Source: Aphrocallistes beatrix (lineage: Eukaryota > Porifera > Hexactinellida > Sceptrulophora > Aphrocallistidae). From it: a DNA stretch of 64,000 nucleotides. The notes below the pieces were generated by a model that was given only the letters and a program-made list of their open reading frames with translations, was not told the origin of the DNA and made no database searches. Shown in pieces: positions 55,995 to 64,000 of the stretch. The translations under genes were made by a program, and so were the position numbers. The DNA lies in the NCBI GenBank assembly GCA_963281255.1, contig OY725503.1, forward strand, positions 372,001 through 436,000, in the 5' to 3' direction. The first letter of the stretch is position 1, and every line of letters begins with the position of its first letter.

Positions 55995-56333
55995 TACAGT
56001 ACACCCTCGCTAATCCGAACAGCTCTGTTCCAATGTTCGAAAAAATTGTTCGGATTAGTGAATTTATTCCGATTAGTGAAATAACACTAATTCAATAGGG
56101 CATTAATTATAATAAATTTGTATTGTTAGAAGATTAAGGATATTATTTCGCTATGATTGCTTATTTAACGAGGTTTCTCAATCTTATTAAAGATAAATTT
56201 AAGTTTATAAACGTTTATTCAAAGCATAGAGGCGAAAAAAATTATAGTATGGGCGTTCGGATTTTAAGAAGGAAGTGTTCGGATTAGCGAGGGTTCGGAT
56301 TGGCGAGGTTCGGACTAGCGAGGGTGTACTGTA
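55995..56333. mobile_element. TA-flanked MITE, TACAGTACACCCTCGCTAAT ends
   Basis: TACAGTACACCCTCGCTAATC at the left and GACTAGCGAGGGTGTACTGTA at the right are near-exact reverse complements with TA at both tips. Inside, GTTCGGATTAG units repeat near both ends. It is 339 bp and non-coding. The CAGT... TIR and TA site fit a pogo/Tigger-type non-autonomous element. Confidence 0.85.
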
Positions 56334-56769
56334 GTAGCAAAATTACTTTTTATCACAGGTTGTTGTACTGAACACCTCCCGTTCATTTCATGACACATAG
56401 GTTCTTAATTATTTGTTTGATCTTGTAATGATCTTATTCCACGAATTCAAAAAAATCACTTACTTTTTTTTCGATCCCTTAAGGAATACGATAGACAAAT
56501 CGAAAATATTATAATTCAACTAATACAGATAACGGCTCAGTACTTATGAAATGGCCTTAGTATTTGCATGTGAAATAAGTGTCGAAATACTTTTGTCCGG
56601 GTAGTTTATGTAGAAAAATGATATGACTTTATCATTAGGAGATAGGCTGGTTTATTTTCTAAATAGGCCCATTTTGATAGTAATTATGGAATATTTCTTG
56701 GTTAACAAAATACATTTACTTACTTGTCAATGTTTACATAATTCCTACTTGGTGCAGCGTTAAGTTGGA

Positions 56770-56915
56770 ATATTTCAACAGCATAAGTTATTCCAAAGTT
56801 TGTTGAATGGAACAATTACTACATCAATGAAATTTATGTATAATTTCAAGCTCCCCTCAGTTCACACAAGTGATCAACGACCCTGTTAAATATTTCACAC
56901 ATTCTCTACTTCTAG
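56770..56915 (+). repeat. Duplicated intron 3' end, copy 1
   Basis: The 146 bp before the CARD-DED exon match 59905-60050, the bases before the ROC exon, over almost their whole length (e.g. CATCAATGAAATTTATGTATAATTTCAAGCTCC and the polypyrimidine ...TACTTCTAG). Both end in a splice acceptor of the same phase. Confidence 0.85.
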
Positions 56916-59900
56916 ATCAGGAGATAGAAGCCTTGATAGAACTTACTAAGGGACTCAAGAGAAAAGATATCAAAAAGATACATAAGCGACTAATGGTACC
57001 AGAAAGTGTTTGTGATGACAAATGTAAAGTAATCGACTTTCTTGAAGCAATGAAAAAATGGGAATACTTCAGATCATACGTTTTCTACAGAGCCCTGGAA
57101 ACCATACGACCGGATTTAGTACCCACAGCAGTATATATCCCGTGGTTATGTAGTACTGTAAAGCCCACACGTCGAACAGAATCGCCATTGTCAGTCATAA
57201 CCTTAATCGAAATGCTAAGGAGTGAAATACCCATTGGTCAAATACAGAGGATTTATAAATCTTATAAGAAGTCTCCAGGAGAAAGTGATGAAGAAATTGG
57301 ATTTGAAAATACGATGAAATTGCTTTTTGAAAATAATTTGATCCAAAAAGATTTAACAAGCCTATGCCAATTAATGAATAACATCAAATTATACGAAGTA
57401 GCCCAGTCTCTCGAAGCGTATAAGAGAGAGTTTAAAGATGTGCCAGACCGTGTATTCAGATCCAATTTCAGGGAAGCATATTTGGGTAAGCAAATTGTAC
57501 AATAGAAAAGAGTGTCTAGATTCCATCGTACTAGATCAGTATTCTTCAACCTTTTCCTGGTTGTGGCACGCTTATATAATTATTTTTCCAAGTCATACCT
57601 TCATATGTTATAGTACAAGCGCGCTTCGCTTGCTTCCGCTGCGCAGATGGCGGAAACTGCGTGTCTGCAGGAGGCGTCTTTTGGCTCCTAAGTATACATT
57701 GGTTAATTGGATTTAGATGTGGAAATTATATTATCGCTTAATAGGAAGTAGTCTATTCGCTATCATTAACATTTGAATATAACATTTGAATGACATTTGA
57801 ATGTCTAACTATCGTGGTTTTCAAGATATAATCCCAACTGACCAAAACATGTTTCCATAGCAACACTGGAATGTTGCAACATTCCATGAAAATATTCAAC
57901 TTTTTCGTATTAACTCATTCACATCTCAGTTCTATGCGAAAAGTTTTACAATAAAAACACTTAGAAGTGCCCTTAAACGACCTCTGAAAATCACCAAATG
58001 TGTTACAAATATAACCTATTGTGCAATCATATGGTGACTGATCAAAATTTTAACAACGGATATGGGTACTTTGACACCATATTTATATATGCTGGTAATA
58101 CATTCCTAAGCTCTATTGCAATAATCTTCTACTGCATCCCTAGTCCAAAATCCACAAGTTACTGTGAGGCCTTACACACAGTAGGCTATGACAAGGGCCT
58201 TTAAGTGTTCGAATATCATATTTTGGGGTCTACATGATAAATTATTTGTTTATTTTTATTTACAATAGATACATAAAGTAAACAAATTTCAAAAATAGAT
58301 GGGTGTTACTTCAGCAGCGTATTCGCCTTAAATGTTAATAGTTAATAAATTAAATGTTATACTATGATTTTAGTCGATTGATCTGATGATACAACGTAGG
58401 GAGGTCTGGACGTTTCATAATCTCAGTTCAAATCCCGAAATATCCAGTGATGACTTAGCAATTTACCTTTTAATTTTTGTCACTGTTTTTCTTGAATATC
58501 TCAAAAGCTATACGAGCTATCGAATCTATCTTAGACACATATGTACTCCAGGTCTGGACGTTTATGTAGTTAAAATTTTAAGTCGATAAGTTAAGATTTA
58601 GCGAATTTATGGTCGATTCAATTTTTCATAGTTCATAAGTGTTACTTTAGCAGCGGATTCGCCGTGTCGCACTTAAATGCTAATAACTTTATGAATTTGG
58701 ATCCGATTTGAAATCTAATCATACCAACGTGTAGAGGAGCTCTGGACGTTTGTATTGTTAAATTTTGAAGCTAATAAGTTAAAATTTGGTGAATTTGTGG
58801 TCGGTTCAATTTTTTACTGGTTTGGCTCGCACACGAGTGTTAGAGGCGGATTCGAAGTCACACTTAATCGCTTATACTCGAAAAGTATTCGTTCTAGATC
58901 AAAAATAATTATACTGGTGGAAAGAAGAGAGTTGGTGTATTTTATTTTTAAGTTCAAATTTTTGAATTTTTACAAAACGAGTTATCAGTGACACATCAAA
59001 TTTAGGTCTCAGTTTTTGGTTAATATCTCGTGAAAGATTTATGATACAAACTTTTCCTTTAAACTACGTTTATTTCAGCCTTGGTATATTTTTGTTTCAA
59101 ATTTCAACTTAAAATATTAATTTTTGAACGAATTATTAATATTTGAATTTTACATTCAATAATGTAATATCACCGTAGTTGTATCTATCAGTAATATCTA
59201 CTTTTAATAACAACAGATCATATTTGTTTAATTCGGGTCCAGCACTAAATTTCCAGCCATTTGATATATATATTGACCATATTTGGAGAATGTTTAGGCT
59301 GGCCGTTCCTAGCAACGGCCAGAAATGTTGAAAAATATCGAGTGACCCCATATCGAGTGACTCCTTGTTCTTCTCGGCTAAGTTCAGTGAGTACGAATAT
59401 GCTAATTAGAACGCTCTAATATCTCATATGTGGAATATATGAAAGTTTTGTGGTAAGCCATAGTGGCAGGTATAGTTGAATGTGATAAAACTTTCATACC
59501 AATTTCATAAAGTTATTAGCATTTAAGTGCGACACGGCGAATCCGCTGCTAAAGTGACACTTATGAACTATGAAAAATTGAATCGACCATACATTCGCTA
59601 AATCTTAACTTATCGACTTAAAATTTTAACTACATAAACGTCCAGATTTCAAATCGGACCTAAAATCATAAAGTTATTAACATTTAAGTGTGACACGGCA
59701 AATACACTGCTGAATCCGCTGCTAAAGTAACACCCATCAAAAATAGACTAGAGAAATTTGTGAAAAATTTTAACATTTTTGTATACGTTAACCGCACAAA
59801 AGTCATTGAACACTTCATTATTTCTCATACGAATAGTGTAACTTTGGTATCTACATAAAGGATTAATGGAAGTCCGACAACTCGTAACATGACTACGTAC

Positions 59901-62900
59901 TTGTAAATTTCAACAACATAAATTATTCCAAAATTTGTTGCGTGGAACAATTACATCAATGAAATTTATGTATAATTTCAAGCTCCTCTCATTTCACAAA
60001 AGTGATCTACGACCCTGTTAAATATTTTACACATTCTATACTTCTTCTAGATCCAAATCTTCCTTGTGAGATCAGAGAGAGAGGCGACGAATTCGTCCGG
60101 GAATACAAGAAGGCTTGTGAAGAAGGTAGTATAGAGCTAAAGCTTTTTAGACTGATGATTGTGGGACCTAAAGAAGCAGGAAAAACGTGTTTGCTGAAGG
60201 CATTGAAAGGTGAAGAATTTGACAAGAATGAAATTTCAACTGACTTTATTGAAACAGCTTGCATTACTATTACAGATCCCAATAAGGATTGGAACGAAAG
60301 TATAAACTTTACAGAACAATTGCAACATGTTAAATCAAATTTTTCCGATATTAAGCATCAAGATTTTCCAGTGTTGAGAGAAATTCCCAAACATTGGACA
60401 AACAAGCACAAGATGGACCCAATAGACTTCTTCACAGTTTGGGATCTAGCAGGACAATCCTATCTATTCTGTATGCACTCTCTGTTCCTGTCTCCTCGAG
60501 CTGTGTATATAGTTGCTGTCGACCTCACTAAACGCCTTGATGAACAAGTCATCGTCAGAGAGGAAAGGAAAGACAGAATTCAGAATCGTGATAAAAGTCT
60601 AAGTTATCTCGAAATGATTAAATACTGGATTCAGACCATCTATTCTGTAGCAAGGTCGACTGAAGATAAAGAGTGTAAATCTAGAATCATCATTGTTTTT
60701 ACCAAATCTGATAAAATAAATAATCCTCAAACAATAGCTGATAGTTATTTTGAGGAAATTAGAGATTCGCTCTTTCGGGAAAGTAACTGTATGTCAATAG
60801 TAGATGAGAAATTCCACATTGTAAGCGCAAAAGACAGGAAGAAAGCAAAATTTGTGATGTTGAAAAAATATATTTACAAAAACGCAAAGTTAACTCGTTT
60901 TGATTCCGACCTACCCATCCGTTGGCTAGACCTTGCATTGAAGATTCTTTGGGATCCTAATCCTGTCATAGGAGAGAAAGAAATTAAAGAATTCGCGGAT
61001 AGAACAGGGTGTGGGATGGATTATGCACAAATTCTGGAGTTTTTCCATTCCATCGGTGTGTTCTTCTTTAGGGAAAACATTATAGTTAAATCTCTCTCAG
61101 ACCTGTTAAACGTCATTTTACACATCATTTTACCCACCAATTGTAATGATTTGAGATATTTTAAAGGAGTAGATCAACACATTGAAAGACCTGAGAAGGA
61201 AGCCATCCTATCAGACAATATTCTAGATGCAATTCTAAGATATAACAACCTCTTTAAAGTTAAAATTGAGATAGTACAGCTGTTAAAGGAGTTTGGCATT
61301 ATAATTTATAGAAACTCGAAGGAATATTACATTCCATATTTATTCAATGAAGTCATACCAATAAACCCTGAAGACAGCGATCTAGTTCTCTACCTCTACT
61401 TCCCAGATGGCCTAGCACCGACTTCTTTCTATTTCGCACTCCTTTCTCTCTGTATCAGCGAGTGTGACAAAACAGAGAATTCTCCAAAACTTGGTTTCAA
61501 TTGTGTGGAGTTCCAATGGGAAAATCTTACCTGGATCATTGATCTTCTTCCTGAACTTAAACCATTTATCCGCATTATAGTTAGAGGAATCGATTTCATA
61601 GATTCACGTCCCGACATTCATTCTCAAATCTTCCAACTCGAAGAATGGACAGCTCATATACAGAAAGAACTGATATTGTCTGGTAAAATTGCCCAAGTTG
61701 TCCTTGAATGTCCTTGCGAACAATTATCAAAAAATCTTATACCTTGTGTGTATTTTGAAAATTATCCAAAGGATCCATTTAAAGAACTCCACTTTTACTG
61801 CAAAAATAAGGAGAAATATATTCCGTGGGCTATTTACAGTAACAAATTATATCATCCTTTCAAATATATTCCTCCTGAATTAGGGGAAATGTTTGTAGAA
61901 CTTCATCGGACTAAGATTTTGGAGGTGTTGGAAGTGGATCCACTCTTAAGACCACTTCAGAAAAAAGGATTGATTAACGGAGAAGAGACAGCTAAAATTC
62001 GTAAATTGAATAAAACTAAGAAAGCTGAATTTTTAGTCGACAATATTTCAAATAGAAGTGACGATTGGGCATATCAGTTCTACAAGATATTGAAGAATGA
62101 TCAAGAGAATCAGTTTAACATCGAAGTTAGAAAACTCTATGAAAAGTTCATTTTAGGTTTCAAGCATTCAGAAATTCCTGTAGAAGACCTCGGTTTCATT
62201 CGCTATCCAGTTCGTAACAGTCCATGTGGTATCTGCCTTATCATTAATATGCAAACATTTGGTGGTAAGATACCTCAGAGAAAAGGTGCTGAATTAGATG
62301 TTTCTAACTTACAAAATACATTTGATAATCTAAGTTTCGAAGTACGTACATTCCCAAATCTTTCTAAATCAAATCTTATCGAAAAATTGATTTATTTTAG
62401 TGAAATGGACCACAAGGATTATGGCGTCTTTTTCTGTATAATAATGTCCCACGGTAATGATAAAAATGAGATCTACACAACAGATAATGAAGCGATCAAT
62501 ATCAATGAAATTCAAGATTACTTCACACCAAAGAATTGTCCTAGTCTACGTGGGAAACCAAAAATATTTATTATACAAGCATGCAGGGGTGAATCAAAGG
62601 ACCGAGGACAACCTGAGATACCTGATACACTCAATCCACCCAGTACACCTAGTACACCTAAAATACCTGCTCGAACTAGCGGAAGTATTTCTCATGATGA
62701 AAATCTAAGTTCAAAAGATTCTGATATTCCACTTTCTGAAAGAACCATGGAGAAAGTTGCAACCCACGTTGATTTCTATATCGCACATGCTACTTTTCAT
62801 GGATATGTATCCTATCGAAGCCGGTACAAGGGGAGCGTCTTTATCAGTACTTTATGTGAAGTACTACAAGTCGAAAAATACAACCATCATTTCAGTGATA

Positions 62901-63004
62901 TCATGATAGAAGTACGTAAAAGAGTCGCAATGATAGATCATTATGCTTATCTTCAATGTCCAGAAGGAATTGATACGTTGAGAAAGCAACTGTTTATATT
63001 TTAA
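56916..63004 (+). CDS. CARD-DED-ROC-COR-caspase protein, at least 1,174 aa (first exon not found)
   Basis: Exon 56916-57485 joins exon 60051-63004 (ATTTG/GTAAGC donor, CTTCTAG acceptor, phase 1). The first exon opens with a CARD-like bundle (EALIELTKGLKRKDIKKIHK...), then a DED-like bundle (FENTMKLLFENNLIQKDLTS...LEAYKREF). The second has a ROC GTPase (GPKEAGKTCL P-loop, WDLAGQ, FTKSD) and a COR-like region. A complete caspase ends the chain: catalytic His at codon 62450-62452 (MSHGN), Cys at 62582-62584 (IIQACRGE), and YVSYRSRYKGSVFI with the pocket Arg. The CARD-DED exon is phase 1-1, so a short upstream first exon ending in phase 1 is needed and I could not place it. By family knowledge ROC-COR modules are GTP-controlled dimerisation switches and CARD/DED drive filament assembly; combined with caspase this predicts an induced-proximity initiator protease. 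Confidence 0.86.
57605..57690. repeat. ACAAGCGCGCTTCGCTTGCT element
   Basis: GC-rich block ACAAGCGCGCTTCGCTTGCT followed by CGCTGCGCAGATGGCGGAAAC and GTCTGCAGGAGGCG. Copies lie at 10121-10195 and 63139-63205, with a short palindromic form at 2918-2938. It probably folds as a double hairpin. Confidence 0.6.
58289..58299 (+). repeat. Target-site duplication, left copy
   Basis: TCAAAAATAGA directly precedes the foldback element and recurs exactly at its right end (59737-59747). Confidence 0.8.
58300..59736. mobile_element. 1,437-bp foldback DNA transposon with 11-bp TSD (Mutator-like size)
   Basis: The ends TGGGTGTTACTTCAGCAGCG and CGCTGCTAAAGTAACACCCA are 19/20 reverse complements. Second-level arms at about 58555-58702 and 59500-59645 match over about 145 bp (e.g. 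CAGCGGATTCGCCGTGTCGC and its inverse). An exact 11-bp direct repeat flanks it, and the flanks rejoin to a repeat whose intact form exists at 54.5 kb. No transposase is present. TSD length suits Mutator-type elements (9-11 bp), but the superfamily is an inference. It sits in the intron of the CARD-DED-ROC-COR-caspase gene. Confidence 0.85.
59737..59747 (+). repeat. Target-site duplication, right copy
   Basis: TCAAAAATAGA, identical to 58289-58299. Confidence 0.8.
59905..60050 (+). repeat. Duplicated intron 3' end, copy 2
   Basis: Matches 56770-56915. It supplies the acceptor for the ROC-COR-caspase exon; the minus-strand homologue has a diverged version before its own ROC exon (50710-50800). 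Confidence 0.85.
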
Positions 63005-63409
63005 CCCATTTCCTTTGGGTTGTTTTCATTAGTATAGACATTAGTTTTAGTCATTTACTCAGGAGAACTTCTCTATATAGAATACTATTATTCATTTCTA
63101 GAGTATGTCTACCGTATTATTATATTATTATATTATTGATACAAACGCGCTTCGCTTGCTTGTGCTCCGCGGCTGGCGGACACTTTGTGTCCGCCAGAGG
63201 CGCTTTATGGGTCACATTGATTAATTACGGAAATAACATCCCTAAATACGTCTGTCCTACTGTTATAATCAACACCATTTTTTCGACGCGCCTAGACTCA
63301 TTTTTATATAGCAATTTGATATATGTTTTGTGCCACGCGCCTAAGTAGGCGTATGCCGCGCGCCTAAATCATACGCTTAATTATGATCCATGGGATCAAA
63401 TACGCACCT
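63005..63409. other. Intergenic region with an ACAAACGCGCTTCGC element
   Basis: Contains a third copy of the GC-rich ACAAGCGCGCTTCGCTTGCT element (63139-63205, with GGCGGACACTTTGTGTCCGCC hairpin) and several GGCGCGCC/CGCGCCTAAG motifs at 63285-63420. No exon that could complete the neighbouring WD40 gene is seen. Confidence 0.5.
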
Positions 63410-64000
63410 CTAGGCGCGCCCAGTACGCGTGGATGAAAGCCTGACTGGAATGGAGCGCACAAATTCCATACGCTTCTTGCTGTTGCTGGGAATCACCCGC
63501 CAAATCTTCACCATTCCGCCATTAGCCCCGGACAGCGCCAGGTCTGAGTTTGGAACAGCGCAACTGCTGACACCCCCGTGTCCCTCCCCCACGAAGAGAG
63601 GTCTCTTCTTGTCCACTGCACACAGACACAGACTCCCGCACTGAGTGCCTGCGAGGAACACGTCTCTGTCCAGGAAGTAACGCAGTCGACAGCCGAGGAG
63701 CGGACTGGAACCTGAGCTGGGTCTCTTCTGGGATCTTCCACACCCTGAGAGACCTGTCCAGGCCGCCTGACGTCACTGCCTCCCCGCGGACAGACTCAAT
63801 TCCTGTGATGGAGACTCGTGTCCGTAGAGTCTCTATATACGTCAGAGATTCTGCATTCCAGTTTGACAGTTGACAGCTGTACAGGTCACTGCTACCCTTG
63901 CGGAAACTAACACCTGTCACTGGCTTCTTGCACCTCTGAAGGTGTGAACGTGCCACACGTCTCCACATTCCACAGCTCCTGTCCGAGGAGAGGAGAGGAT
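63410..64000 (-). pseudogene. RRP9 (U3-55K)-like WD40 fragment with several frameshifts
   Basis: Minus-strand reading gives WD40 pieces in different frames: ELWNVETCGTF, PVTGVSFRKGSSDLYS, ETL, GGLDRSLRVWKIPEETQL, then SSAVDC, then LAGTQCGSLCLCAVDKKRPL and GANGGMVKIWRV. KIPEETQL and KKRPL match positions typical of RRP9, the U3 snoRNP protein that acts in pre-18S rRNA processing. At least four 1-2-base changes of frame occur in 550 bp, and the C-terminal blade is missing before non-coding repeats begin. The GC content is clearly higher than in the rest of the window. It is either a decayed copy or a badly resolved stretch of assembly. The 5' part lies beyond the window. Confidence 0.6.

Noticed and set aside
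56870..56915. MINDPVKYFTHS... as the start of the CARD-DED protein
   Set aside because: The same peptide is readable before the ROC exon at 60002, and in both places it lies in a duplicated intron end that finishes in a splice acceptor.
57998..58991. Open frames in the ROC-COR-caspase intron
   Set aside because: Most of the interval is a non-coding foldback transposon; no transposase-like motif is present.

Overview
The window is 64 kb of AT-rich animal genomic DNA. Coding regions are split by short GT-AG introns, and the families are metazoan: caspases, ROC-COR GTPases, CARD/DED death folds, Mind bomb-type SH3 repeats, coiled-coil/NHL proteins, FN3 proteins, a PUM3-like protein and a ZFAND protein. 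The many caspases and the RING-less coiled-coil/NHL genes fit an early-branching animal, most plausibly a sponge. No feature fixes the species. One run of 200 N lies at 51573-51772.

Region 1 (1-17.1 kb, all + strand) is a tandem cluster of seven caspase-family genes in two classes. The 'A' class keeps the His and Cys of the catalytic dyad but usually has a non-canonical cysteine motif and lacks the Arg/Gly-Ser-Trp part of the substrate pocket. The 'B' class looks like an ordinary caspase (QACRG and a GSW-type p10 motif). In three places a B gene lies 235-441 bp downstream of an A gene. N-terminal modules differ: none or a short tail, a small helical SAM/death-fold-like module, or three Mind bomb SH3 repeats. 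All coding introns except those inside the SH3 block are phase 1, which suits exon shuffling.

Region 2 (17.4-31.2 kb) holds three intronless + strand genes: a 2,827-aa cupredoxin-like/FN3/thioredoxin-like protein, a PUM3-like ribosome-biogenesis protein and a ZFAND5/6-like A20/AN1 protein. Region 3 (32.7-39.1 kb) is a 12-exon gene for an EF-hand/coiled-coil protein that I do not recognise. Region 4 (39.4-46.7 kb) has three tandem intronless coiled-coil/NHL genes and a type I membrane protein.

Region 5 (47.5-63 kb) holds two homologous genes in divergent orientation. Their predicted architecture, CARD-DED-ROC-COR-caspase, puts death-fold adaptor, GTPase switch and protease in one chain. The 2.6-kb intron of the + strand copy carries a foldback transposon with an 11-bp target-site duplication. 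The window ends in a frameshifted minus-strand WD40 fragment similar to RRP9 (U3-55K).

Taken together, about half of the genes belong to an apparently expanding cell-death or immune-type caspase repertoire built by joining a few catalytic exons to different sensor or adaptor exons. Intergenic and intronic DNA is full of palindromic MITE-like elements.
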